64,000 bases of DNA from Bacteroidales bacterium (lineage in GTDB: Bacteria > Bacteroidota > Bacteroidia > Bacteroidales > WCHB1-69): contig JAKSMG010000012.1 of NCBI GenBank assembly GCA_024400755.1, positions 1 to 64,000 on the forward strand, read 5' to 3'. Positions 43,443 to 52,086 of this stretch are shown in pieces; position 1 is the first letter of the stretch; each line of letters begins with the position of its first letter. The notes beneath the pieces are model-generated. The model was not told the DNA's origin. It worked only from the letters and a program-made list of their open reading frames with translations, and ran no database searches. The translations under genes were made by a program, and so were the position numbers.

Positions 43443-46046
43443 ATGAAAAAACTTCTCTTATTGAGCATAATGCTTGTTCTCCTCGTCGGCTGTCAAAAGC
43501 ATTTCATCAGCGACAAAAATTACCGGAAACAAGTACACGAGGACTTCCTGCAACGTAAGGAGCTGGCTTCCAACCGTTCCGAAGCACTCTTTAACGTCTT
43601 TGAACAAGACTTGAGTTGCGAAGAGAAAGAAGCCCTCGAATTTCTTTATGCCTATATGCCCCTCAGCGACCTGGCGGATTATGACGGGGAATTCTTCCTA
43701 AAACAAGTCCGTACCGCCTTGAAAGCCAGAGAAACTTTCAGCTGGGGCGATAAAATTCCAGAAGAAGTTTTTAGACATTTCGTCTTGGTTTATCGTGTAA
43801 ACAACGAAAATCTGGATTCTGCCAGAATGGTTTTCTATGAAGAACTGAAACCTCGCATCGAAAATCTGTCGATGTATGAAGCCGCCCTCGAAGTAAATCA
43901 TTGGTGTCACGAGAAAGTGGCCTACCGTCCTTCCGATATCCGCACCTCTGCCCCACTCGCCACGGTTCGCACCGCCTTGGGACGCTGCGGCGAAGAATCA
44001 ACCTTCACCGTGACGGCCCTTCGTGCCGTAGGCATTCCTGCACGACAATGCTACACGCCACGCTGGGCTCACTGCGACGACAACCACGCCTGGGTAGAAG
44101 TCTGGGTGGACGGCAAATGGTACTTTTTGGGGGCCTGCGAACCCGATCCCGAACTCAATATGGGCTGGTTTGCCATTCCCAGCACCCGAACGATGATGGT
44201 ACATTCCAATGCCTTCGGCAAATATACCGGTGATGAAGAAGTCACATACGCCACCAACCTCTTCTCTCGCATCAATATGCTTTCCAATTATGCCGAACAC
44301 AAAAACATCCGCATTCGCGTCAACGACACACAGGGCAAAGCCGTGGAAAACGCGACTGTCCAATTCAAACTATACAACTATTCAGAATATTACCCCATCG
44401 CCACCCGACAAACGGATCAAAATGGCCTAACCTGCCTCACTACCGGATTGGGCGACCTGCTCATTTGGGCCACCGACGGACAACATTACAACTATGCCAA
44501 AATGGATGTTCGCCTGCAAGACTCTCTGACCTTGACACTTAGCCGCAGCGAAGGCGAAGCATACTCCGAATTGCTCACCATTGTTCCCCCTACGGGCAAC
44601 AGCCAAGTCGTCACCGCATCCGCAGAAAAGGCAGCCCGCAACAGCCAACGACTCCAATATGAAGATTCGATCAGGAACGCCTATTTGGCCACTTTCAAAA
44701 CCGAAGCCAATGCCGCCGAAATCCACAACGACAACCTCAGTTTAGAACAAATAGGAATATTGTTAAAGAAAAGCGAAGGCAATTATGCAGAATTAATCCA
44801 CTTCTTAAATCAACACCATCAAAAAGAAAATGGATTCTACCTTTTTGAATTATTAAATTCTTTATCTGATAAAGATTTACGCGACTTTTCCGCCGACATT
44901 CTCGAGCAACACATCACCCGCTACGACAGCACGATGGACTATCCTTTCGATGTTTATGTGAAAGGTATTATTTCGCCACGTATCGCCAACGAAGGTCTCC
45001 GTCCGTGGCGACCGTTCCTCCAACAGCAACTGCACCAAGATTTGGGGAACAATCCATCCGTGGAAAACATCAAACAATGGATTCTGCAACAGATCGTCAT
45101 CGATGATGAAGGCAACTATTTCAACTGTCCGATTAGTCCGCAAGGCGTTTACGAACTCCGCCGTGCCGACCAGCACTCCCGCAACATCTTCTTCGTGGCC
45201 GCCTGCCGCAGTTTGAACATTCCCGCCTATATGGACAATGCCACCGGGCAACTATTCGCTTACGAAAACGGAGATTGGCAGATTGTCAATTTTACCCAAG
45301 ACGAGCCAACACCAACTACCGGCACCCTCGTCATCGAATACGACCAACTGGATTGGCTCAAACCCGTTTATTGGACCCATTTCACCCTTGCCAAATATGA
45401 AAATGGCGATTTTGTCACCTTTGACTACGAAAACGATCCTCGAGTCGAACAATTTCCCATCACCTTGGAATTGGAAGCCGGCTACTACCTGCTCTCTACC
45501 GGCAACCGTTACACCGATGGGACGGCACTCTCACGCTTAGAATTTTTCACCATCAAGGCAGACAGCATTACACACAAAAATCTAACAATCAGAAATTTAG
45601 ACGAAGAAACGGTTGATTACGGCAAAATTGACCTTCAATATTCTATTCCAGACAAAGATAAGAATATCAAAGTTTACGATTTGCAGAAAGACAAAGAAAT
45701 GCTCATCTGCTTCATCGACCCCACACGCGAACCCACCAAGCACCTGTTGAAAGACATCGCCGCCCACGCCCAGGAATTTGAAAAACGGAATTGCCAAATC
45801 GTCTTCGTCGTTGCAGATGGCAAATATGCGCCAGATTTCAACTTCGACGCGTGGAAACTGCCCAAACAAAGCTCGCTTTTTGTCGATAATGGAGGTTTGT
45901 GGCTTAAAAACGCCCTAAGCACCATCAAATCCAACTTCAAAAACGACTTTCCATTGGTACTATTGATCAACAATCAAGGTGAAGTCATCTACAAAAGCGA
46001 AGGTTATCACATCGGCACGGCGAGTCAAATCCTTCTCACCCGTTAA
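43443..46046 (+). CDS. transglutaminase-like lipoprotein with thioredoxin-like C-terminus
   Basis: An 867-residue lipoprotein (lipobox VGC, Cys near 17). The transglutaminase core has the probable triad C182 (GRCGEESTF), H215 (DDNHAWVEVW) and D near 231 (GACEPDPEL). An Ig-like segment (VNDTQGKAVENATVQF) follows at about 287. After a long middle region comes a C-terminal domain (about 745-867) with a thioredoxin-like look (MLICFIDPTREPTKH, PLVLLINNQGEVIYKSEG) but no CxxC. Such proteins probably work on peptides or glycans in the periplasm. It is co-transcribed with cutC. Confidence 0.87.
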   Translation: MKKLLLLSIMLVLLVGCQKHFISDKNYRKQVHEDFLQRKELASNRSEALFNVFEQDLSCEEKEALEFLYAYMPLSDLADYDGEFFLKQVRTALKARETFSWGDKIPEEVFRHFVLVYRVNNENLDSARMVFYEELKPRIENLSMYEAALEVNHWCHEKVAYRPSDIRTSAPLATVRTALGRCGEESTFTVTALRAVGIPARQCYTPRWAHCDDNHAWVEVWVDGKWYFLGACEPDPELNMGWFAIPSTRTMMVHSNAFGKYTGDEEVTYATNLFSRINMLSNYAEHKNIRIRVNDTQGKAVENATVQFKLYNYSEYYPIATRQTDQNGLTCLTTGLGDLLIWATDGQHYNYAKMDVRLQDSLTLTLSRSEGEAYSELLTIVPPTGNSQVVTASAEKAARNSQRLQYEDSIRNAYLATFKTEANAAEIHNDNLSLEQIGILLKKSEGNYAELIHFLNQHHQKENGFYLFELLNSLSDKDLRDFSADILEQHITRYDSTMDYPFDVYVKGIISPRIANEGLRPWRPFLQQQLHQDLGNNPSVENIKQWILQQIVIDDEGNYFNCPISPQGVYELRRADQHSRNIFFVAACRSLNIPAYMDNATGQLFAYENGDWQIVNFTQDEPTPTTGTLVIEYDQLDWLKPVYWTHFTLAKYENGDFVTFDYENDPRVEQFPITLELEAGYYLLSTGNRYTDGTALSRLEFFTIKADSITHKNLTIRNLDEETVDYGKIDLQYSIPDKDKNIKVYDLQKDKEMLICFIDPTREPTKHLLKDIAAHAQEFEKRNCQIVFVVADGKYAPDFNFDAWKLPKQSSLFVDNGGLWLKNALSTIKSNFKNDFPLVLLINNQGEVIYKSEGYHIGTASQILLTR

Positions 46047-46090
46047 ACTTTGCGAATCAAATGTCGTCTAATTAAAAAATATTGTTCACA

Positions 46091-46867
46091 ATGAAACACC
46101 TATTTTCCGTCCTTTTCATTGCCTTTTGCTTAGGCGCACTCCATTTTCAAGTTCAAGCCCAGGTTGTCATCGACCGACAGGCGGAAAGCATAACGATTGA
46201 TTCGCAAGGCAATTTATACCTGATTCAAGATGCCACTTTATATAAATATGCGTCTGACGGTCGCCTTTTAAGCAGCTACACGAACAATATGCTGGGACAT
46301 ATTGCCTCAGTTGATGCCGACAACCCGCTCAAGATTATGCTTTTTTACGAGGATGCCGGAACCATCCTTTTCTTAGACGACCATTTCGCACCCATTGGCG
46401 ACCAAATCGACTTGTTCTCCAAAGGACTGAGCACGATTTCCTTGGCCACCTATTCCACCAAGAACAACATCATTCTTTACGATGAAATCAACAGTGATTT
46501 GATCATTATGGATCTTTATTTTAATGTAAAAGAAAAAATCCACAACAACTTTGAAGATTTCCATCCTTTCCAGTTGTTTGATGTCAACGAAAAAATGATT
46601 GTGATGCAGGACAAGGAACAGGGTTCTTTCTTTTTTGACGACTTCGGCACATTTGAGAAAAACATTGTCGTAGCCAGCGAATTTCCGGTGCAAATCGTTG
46701 GCGATGTCATCTACTATATCAAGGAAGGGCAACTCAGAAGCTACAATTACAAGCAGTTGGAAGGCAACGTCATCGGCAATATTCCTGAAGGCACCAAACA
46801 AGCGTTGGTTTACCACAACAACTACTTCTTTTTAGATCAAAAGGGAGCATTTATCCTCAGCAAATAG
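46091..46867 (+). CDS. secreted beta-propeller-like protein
   Basis: 258 residues from the ATG at 46091; an ATG at 46082 is also possible. The signal peptide is about 1-22 (ending VQAQ). The rest has repeated short beta units such as ITIDSQGNLYLIQDATLYKY, typical of beta-propeller blades, with no catalytic motif. Similar predicted proteins are frequent in Bacteroidota. It follows the transglutaminase gene in the same direction with a 44-base gap and may belong to the same unit. Function is unknown. Confidence 0.75.
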   Translation: MKHLFSVLFIAFCLGALHFQVQAQVVIDRQAESITIDSQGNLYLIQDATLYKYASDGRLLSSYTNNMLGHIASVDADNPLKIMLFYEDAGTILFLDDHFAPIGDQIDLFSKGLSTISLATYSTKNNIILYDEINSDLIIMDLYFNVKEKIHNNFEDFHPFQLFDVNEKMIVMQDKEQGSFFFDDFGTFEKNIVVASEFPVQIVGDVIYYIKEGQLRSYNYKQLEGNVIGNIPEGTKQALVYHNNYFFLDQKGAFILSK

Positions 46868-46922
46868 GAGGTGGATTTGTCTATCCCCACCCGTCTTGCA
46901 AAGTCTCAAAATTTATGAGTAA

Positions 46923-47209
46923 TTTTGGCCACTTTTCTCTTGATAGAAAAGTAGCCAAAAGATCAAGCCGACACAACCACCCCGGCCTACGGCCACCCCT
47001 CCTTTTTGTTGTGTATCTCAGACTACTTTATATATTTCAATCCATTGGACTACACAACAAAGGAGGGGAATTGTCGTGGCGCTCAAGGTCTCTACATCAG
47101 CGGAAAAACTTTCTTTGGTTACTTTCTTTGGGTTATAAAGAAAGTAACAGAAAAGAAAAGCATTCTCGTAAAAAAATAATCTTTTACAAGACTAAAAGGG
47201 ATAATTCCG
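46923..47209. repeat. MITE-like dispersed element with terminal hairpins
   Basis: A hairpin at 46923-46960 (arms ttttggccacttttct and agaaaagtagccaaaa, one mismatch) and one at 47118-47148 (gttactttcttt with aaagaaagtaac) enclose an internal inverted repeat: cccctcctttttgttgtg near 46995 and cacaacaaaggagggg at 47053-47068. The 3' part (47151-47209) matches 36768-36828 in reverse. Frames inside are not genes. The palindromic ends suggest a non-autonomous mobile element. Confidence 0.7.
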
Positions 47210-47220
47210 AAATAAATTTG

Positions 47221-47228
47221 TATCTTTG
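47221..47228 (+). promoter_or_regulatory. -7 box for SIMPL gene
   Basis: TATCTTTG, 21 bases before the ATG at 47250, just after the dispersed element. Confidence 0.6.
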
Positions 47229-47249
47229 CATAGCAAAAAATATTCTACA

Positions 47250-47990
47250 ATGAAAAAGACAAGTTTAATCATTACCCTCATCGCCAGTGCCGCCATCATT
47301 GGTTCCGTTGCCCTGGCAGGTCATTACTTCTATAAAACCAAAGGTCACGAAAAGACCGTCTCCGTAGTGGGCTTGGCCGAAAAGGACTTTGAGTCTGACC
47401 TCATCGTTTGGGACCTCAGCATTGAGGTGCGTAATATGAATATGAAAGACGCATACAGCACCATCAAGACAAACAACCAGATTGTCAAGGACTACCTCGT
47501 TCAAAAAGGATTGACAGAAAAGGACATCGATTTCAAGGCCATCACCAGTTATGCCGACAACCAATGGGAATGGAACGAAAGTGCCCGCCAGAGTTTTCAG
47601 GTTTTCAAGGGTTATGTACTCACGCAAAATATCCGCATTGAATCAAAAGAGGTCAATAAGGTGGAAAAGATTTCACGCGAAATCACCGAACTCTTTGATC
47701 AGGGTATTCAAATTGAACGCAATGACGTGTCCTACTATTATACCAAGTTGGCGGACTTAAAGATAGAGATGCTGGCCACGGCCGCCAAGGATGCCCGTCA
47801 CCGTGCCGAAACCATCGCCCAAAACGCCGGTTCGCACCTTGGTGCTCTCAAAACGGCCAATATGGGTGTCTTCCAAATCACGGCTCCCAACTCCAGCTCC
47901 GAAGACTATTCCTGGGGCGGCACTTTCAACACCTCATCGAAACAAAAAAGAGCCAGCATCAATATGCGATTGACCTACTACGTCAAATAA
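47250..47990 (+). CDS. SIMPL-domain protein
   Basis: 246 residues from the ATG at 47250 (the earlier ATG at 47226 overlaps the -7 box). An N-terminal hydrophobic signal/anchor (about 4-25) is followed by a SIMPL domain: VSVVGLAEKDFESDLIVW, VKDYLVQKGLTEKDI, the central YVLTQNIRIES, and ATAAKDARHRAETIAQNAG near the C-terminus. SIMPL proteins form oligomers in the envelope, and their role is not settled. It is a single-gene unit. Confidence 0.9.
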   Translation: MKKTSLIITLIASAAIIGSVALAGHYFYKTKGHEKTVSVVGLAEKDFESDLIVWDLSIEVRNMNMKDAYSTIKTNNQIVKDYLVQKGLTEKDIDFKAITSYADNQWEWNESARQSFQVFKGYVLTQNIRIESKEVNKVEKISREITELFDQGIQIERNDVSYYYTKLADLKIEMLATAAKDARHRAETIAQNAGSHLGALKTANMGVFQITAPNSSSEDYSWGGTFNTSSKQKRASINMRLTYYVK

Positions 47991-48107
47991 AGCAATTTGA
48001 CCTTGTCCAAATAAGCTCGAAAATTTTGTCTTATTTAGACAAAATCACACTTTTAAAGAAATATTCAGCTACTTAAAATAACGTATTAATTCAAAATAAA
48101 AAAAATT

Positions 48108-49556
48108 ATGGCTACATTAGAACCTAAAATCGTTTTTGACTACTTTGAAGAGATTTGCAAAGTTCCACGTCCTTCAAAAAAGGAAGAAAAAATATCCGCC
48201 TGGTTGGTAGAAACAGGAAAGAAACTCGGTTTGGAAACCAAACGCGACAAGAGCGGCAACGTGCTCATCAGCAAGCCGGCCACCAAAGGCAAGGAAAACG
48301 TCACTCCCATCATTTTCCAATCCCACATGGATATGGTTTGTGAAAAGAACAACGACACCAAATTCGATTTTGACAAAGACGCCATTCAGACTTACGTTGA
48401 CGGAGAATGGATGAAGGCCAAAGGCACCACACTCGGCGCCGACGACGGTATTGGCATGGCTATGGCTTTGGCCATATTGGCTTCCAACGACATTGAACAC
48501 GGTCCCGTTGAATGCCTGTTCACCGTGGACGAAGAAACAGGTCTGACAGGTGCTTTCGCCCTCGAGCCCGGCTTTATGAAAGGAAAAATGCTGCTCAACC
48601 TCGACTCTGAAGACGAAGGTCAGTTCTTCATCGGCTGTGCGGGCGGTAAAGACACCGTGGCCACTTTCGACTGCGAATGGGATAACGAAATCGACAAGAA
48701 CTCTGTTGCTTACCAAGTTACGGTAAAAGGTCTGCAAGGCGGTCATTCCGGCGACGACATCAACAAAGGACGCGGCAACGCGGTCAAACTGCTTAACCGC
48801 ATTTTATGGAACTGCTACCAGGATTTCGGTATGCGTATCGCCGATATCAAAGCCGGGAACCTGCGTAACGCCATCGCTCGTGAAGGTTATGCCATCATAG
48901 TCATTGGCAAAAACGATGTTGAAGCGTTCGAGGCCTATCTCAAGAAAATGAACGACACCTACAAAAACGAATACCTCGTTACCGACCCTGGTGTTGAAGT
49001 GGTTTTTGAAAAGACAAAAATGCCTACCAAGGTTTTGGACGAAATGCTTCAGGTAGATTTGATGAACTGCCTATACGCTTGTCCTCACGGCGTATTGGCC
49101 ATGTCGCAAAACATCAAGGATTTCGTTGAAACCTCCACCAACCTGGCTTCCGTGAAAATCGAAGGCGAAAAGATCGTAGTCACCACCAGCCAACGCAGCT
49201 CCGTGGAATCCAAGAAGCAGGACGCCGTTGATTATGTCACCGCTACTTTCTGCGGCACCGGTGCCAGCGACGTAACCAGCGGTGACGGCTACCCGGGATG
49301 GACACCAAACCCTGATTCAGAAGTCTTGAAGGTTTTAGTGACCGCCTACAAGAACATCTTCAACAAGGAACCCCAGGTATTGGCCATCCACGCCGGCTTG
49401 GAATGCGGACTCTTCTCTGAAAAATATCCCGGATTGGATATGGTTTCCTTCGGCCCTACCCTTCGTGGCGTTCACTCTCCAGACGAAAAACTTGAAATCA
49501 AAACCGTTAAGATGTGCTGGGATTTAACCGTTGAATTTATGAGAATCTTAAAATAA
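48108..49556 (+). CDS. pepD: cytosol non-specific dipeptidase
   Basis: A 482-residue M20-family aminoacyl-histidine dipeptidase (PepD) with two zinc ions. The metal ligand motifs are FQSHMDMVCEKN (His, about 69), LGADDGIGMAM (Asp, about 108), VDEETGLTGA (Glu, about 140-149) and LNLDSEDEGQFF (about 164). The dimerisation lid is inserted in the middle (GGHSGDDINKGRGNA). The C-terminal ligand is in PTLRGVHSPDE. Length fits the family. It hydrolyses dipeptides in the cytoplasm. The region downstream is repeat-rich. Confidence 0.96.
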   Translation: MATLEPKIVFDYFEEICKVPRPSKKEEKISAWLVETGKKLGLETKRDKSGNVLISKPATKGKENVTPIIFQSHMDMVCEKNNDTKFDFDKDAIQTYVDGEWMKAKGTTLGADDGIGMAMALAILASNDIEHGPVECLFTVDEETGLTGAFALEPGFMKGKMLLNLDSEDEGQFFIGCAGGKDTVATFDCEWDNEIDKNSVAYQVTVKGLQGGHSGDDINKGRGNAVKLLNRILWNCYQDFGMRIADIKAGNLRNAIAREGYAIIVIGKNDVEAFEAYLKKMNDTYKNEYLVTDPGVEVVFEKTKMPTKVLDEMLQVDLMNCLYACPHGVLAMSQNIKDFVETSTNLASVKIEGEKIVVTTSQRSSVESKKQDAVDYVTATFCGTGASDVTSGDGYPGWTPNPDSEVLKVLVTAYKNIFNKEPQVLAIHAGLECGLFSEKYPGLDMVSFGPTLRGVHSPDEKLEIKTVKMCWDLTVEFMRILK

Positions 49557-50150
49557 GAAAGAGGTGGCTTCTCTCCGAGAAGCTTGGATTCCCAAGCATT
49601 GCGTAACTCCACATCACGGACTTCACTTCGTGCGTCCTGATGTGGAGTTATAGAAATACGTTCTCTCCGAGAACGGCAATGGTGGCTGTGACACCCATCG
49701 CTCATCACCAAATTGCCTTCACGTCTGAACCCTCTACCCTTAACCCTTAAAAAAAAGGGCTTCGCTGATTTGTGGTTACTAAAATTCAGTCTCTCCGAGG
49801 CGAAATTTGGGGGTTCCGCTTCGACTGCTTCGCAGCCTTGCGGAATGGTGGACACCTACCGATGGGAAAGATAATAATGGGCGGCGGCACCAGCGTGAAT
49901 AAACCTCATTCCGTGTGCCGCCGCCCATCCTGTTTTCATCCGTGCACCTCCTCCATTCCGCAAGCGCAGCGCAGCGGAATCTCCGCCGTCCATTATCTCT
50001 CACAAACGACGTGCGTGCTCCATTCCGCAAGACCGACACAAGGCGGTCGCAGCGGAATCCCCACCAATTGTTCATTGTAAATTTTTCATTGTAAATTGAA
50101 AAAAGGGCTTCGCACGAAACCGCACAAAGCCCTTTATTAATATTCTATTG
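49557..50150. repeat. palindrome-rich intergenic region
   Basis: About 600 bases with no gene but several inverted repeats: 49582-49597 (gcttgg/ccaagc); 49604-49650 (taactccacatcacgga and its near-complement); 49877-49890 with 49915-49928 (atgggcggcggcac); and attccgcaag / cagcggaat modules near 49955-49980 and 50022-50056, with the inverted cttgcggaat near 49838. The motif tctctccgag occurs at about 49571, 49665 and 49790. A hairpin at 50102-50135 (aaagggctt/aagcccttt) could terminate pepD or the convergent DUF2147 gene. Nothing here looks protein-coding. Confidence 0.7.
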
Positions 50151-50191
50151 AAAGCGGGTTGAAAGCCATTCTAAGCCCTCAACCCTAAAAA

Positions 50192-50680
50192 CTACTTTTC
50201 CTCCAGTTTATCCCAATACATACTCTTCCCCAAAGCCGGTGTGCCGATATAGCCCCTCACTTTCAGTTTTTGCGGATTCTCAAAATTCAACTGACATTTA
50301 TAGGTTTTTCCGTGGCAAGGATCGTAAATTTGACCACCCACCCACTTGTCCTTTTCCGCATCGTAGGTAAAATTCCACATCAACACGATTTTATTGCCAG
50401 GCGTATTTCTTTTTTTCGGATCAGGATTATAGATATCGCGTTTAGGTGTGCCGTCCTTCATCGTGGGAACGGCCAGCCAAACCACCTGTCCTTGATATTT
50501 TCCATCAACCGTCTTGGTAACCCTAACCTTGGACACTTCCTTGGTTTCAGGTTCAACCACTTTATACAAACCCAGGATACGGTCGGCCTTGCTGCTTTGT
50601 GCCGAAAGGGAAAACATTCCCGCAACGCAGAATGCCAGCAAAAAGAATGAAAATTTGCAAAACGACTGTCGAACAACCAT
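50192..50680 (-). CDS. DUF2147-family exported protein
   Basis: 162 residues. Signal peptide about 1-28 (ending SLSAQ). A DUF2147 domain follows: ADRILGLYKVVEPETKEVSK, YQGQVVWLA, KIVLMWNFTYDAEKDKW, GGQIYDPCHGKTYKC and a C-terminal LKVRGYIG. These lipocalin-like small periplasmic proteins are common in Bacteroidota and Proteobacteria; their ligand is unknown. It begins 3 bases after the YiiX-like gene, so they are likely co-transcribed. Confidence 0.92.
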   Translation of the reverse strand: MVVRQSFCKFSFFLLAFCVAGMFSLSAQSSKADRILGLYKVVEPETKEVSKVRVTKTVDGKYQGQVVWLAVPTMKDGTPKRDIYNPDPKKRNTPGNKIVLMWNFTYDAEKDKWVGGQIYDPCHGKTYKCQLNFENPQKLKVRGYIGTPALGKSMYWDKLEEK

Positions 50681-50683
50681 AGC

Positions 50684-51382
50684 TTAACGATTAAAAAGCA
50701 CCGTGGGGTCATCCACAACCGCCACCTTTTCCAAAGACTTATCCTTAATCATCGCATTAGGAAGAATACCTCTATTTCCTTGTGGAAGCGGTTTGCCGAT
50801 CATTCCAAAAAACTCGGTCCAATAAGTCGGAATCGTTCCGTCGGCAGCTCTAAAATCAATGGGGTCGTGGCCGAAAATCGTATCACCGTGCGATACGTAA
50901 GAAACACGCACCAACTCGCTGCAATAAAGTTTGCCATTGTTTTCCCGCATATCCACGTCATAAACCTTTCCGATTTGTTTCTTCGCATTTTCCACGAAAT
51001 CGGCAGCGTGGCGATTATTTTTCAGACGCATCAATTCCATTCGTGGATACGATCCGTCTTTCAATGTGAAATTTTTCAAAAATGTAGAAAAAGGATAACG
51101 TGCGACATTATTCTTAAGAGTGGCGTCGATAATCCACAGACTGTCATTGGCATCCACTTCCAAAATAGCCACGTGAATATAGTTCACTTCTTCTCCATTC
51201 TGAATCTTATGAATCGTATAAGGATGACCGTTCACACTATCCTTGAACGTATAATCCAACTGTAAATCAACGAAAAGCAAGTCACCGGTTTGGACAGCTT
51301 TAGAATTCTTGGTAGTACAAGCAAAAAATGCCACAGAAATTATTAGTAACACAAGGACTATAAAAATGCAATTTTTCTTCAT
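50684..51382 (-). CDS. YiiX/YebB-like NlpC/P60-fold lipoprotein
   Basis: A 232-residue lipoprotein (lipobox AFFAC, Cys near 22). It has the permuted papain-like fold of the YiiX family: GDLLFVDLQLDY (about 33), NYIHVAILEV with the catalytic-type histidine (about 70), and LYCSELVRVSY with the cysteine (about 155). Such enzymes may cut amide bonds in peptidoglycan or lipids. The lipoprotein gene upstream and the DUF2147 gene downstream are in the same direction with gaps of 11 and 3 bases, forming an envelope operon. Confidence 0.88.
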   Translation of the reverse strand: MKKNCIFIVLVLLIISVAFFACTTKNSKAVQTGDLLFVDLQLDYTFKDSVNGHPYTIHKIQNGEEVNYIHVAILEVDANDSLWIIDATLKNNVARYPFSTFLKNFTLKDGSYPRMELMRLKNNRHAADFVENAKKQIGKVYDVDMRENNGKLYCSELVRVSYVSHGDTIFGHDPIDFRAADGTIPTYWTEFFGMIGKPLPQGNRGILPNAMIKDKSLEKVAVVDDPTVLFNR

Positions 51383-51393
51383 TTCTTCAATTA

Positions 51394-51954
51394 TTATTGT
51401 TTATAAGCCGTATTTGAAAATTCATAACGTAAATCATAACCCATCAAGTTACAAATCAATGTTGACGTAAAATTAAGGGGACTGGACGGTTGCATTAAAC
51501 CATAACTTACTTCCAGCACAGCTCCCGACACGGCGGTAAAGTTGTTTTTGGCCAACACCAAACGGCCTTGATTGTCCAAAGTCCCAGTTGTATTATAGAC
51601 CTGCACTACTTCTCCACCGGAAAAATTAAAAGCTCCTTTCACAGTCACCTGTTCCACGCCATTGACAACCTGCGGTTCGCCAATATCCAGCGTTCCCGCA
51701 TAGCTTTCGTGTTGAGACTCTGCCTCTTCGTTATCAACATAATATCCAACCACATTGATTTCAAGCTCATAATGGCCGGTAAAAGCAGTCAAAGGTGACA
51801 CCGGGTCGGGATCTTCGGATTGCGAACTTTCGTTATTCGTCTGACCATTTTCATTGTTCGGTTTGATGTCTTCCTTCTGACAAGCCACAAAAGCGAATGA
51901 AAGTGCCAACAAAGTCATTAAAATCAAGTTTTTCTTTTTCATCATCATATTCAT
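51394..51954 (-). CDS. hypothetical lipoprotein
   Basis: 186 residues. The signal peptide is preceded by several methionines (MNMMMKKK, so the exact start is uncertain) and ends in a lipobox FVAC (Cys near 25). Next is a low-complexity Asn/Gln/Ser/Glu linker (about 30-52), then a beta-rich domain with ALTAFTGHYELEINVVGYYVD-like alternation and many Gly/Val. No family recognised. It is the first gene of the unit that includes YiiX and DUF2147; a -7 box TATTTTTG is at 51998-52005. Confidence 0.75.
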   Translation of the reverse strand: MNMMMKKKNLILMTLLALSFAFVACQKEDIKPNNENGQTNNESSQSEDPDPVSPLTAFTGHYELEINVVGYYVDNEEAESQHESYAGTLDIGEPQVVNGVEQVTVKGAFNFSGGEVVQVYNTTGTLDNQGRLVLAKNNFTAVSGAVLEVSYGLMQPSSPLNFTSTLICNLMGYDLRYEFSNTAYKQ

Positions 51955-51997
51955 TTTGAGATTAATATTTTTTCAAAAAAACATTATCATTAATCTG

Positions 51998-52005
51998 CAA
52001 AAATA
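51998..52005 (-). promoter_or_regulatory. -7 box for lipoprotein/YiiX/DUF2147 operon
   Basis: TATTTTTG on the minus strand, about 45 bases before the first start codon. Confidence 0.55.
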
Positions 52006-52086
52006 CAAAAAAATTCATTTACACAATGTCTCTAATCCTTCACGCAATGTACAGAAAGACCATTCTTTTTAGATGTGTATCCAGAT

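Noticed and set aside
46915..47253. Plus-strand frame of 112 codons
   Set aside because: Lies wholly in the palindromic dispersed element and overlaps the SIMPL promoter; composition is not protein-like.
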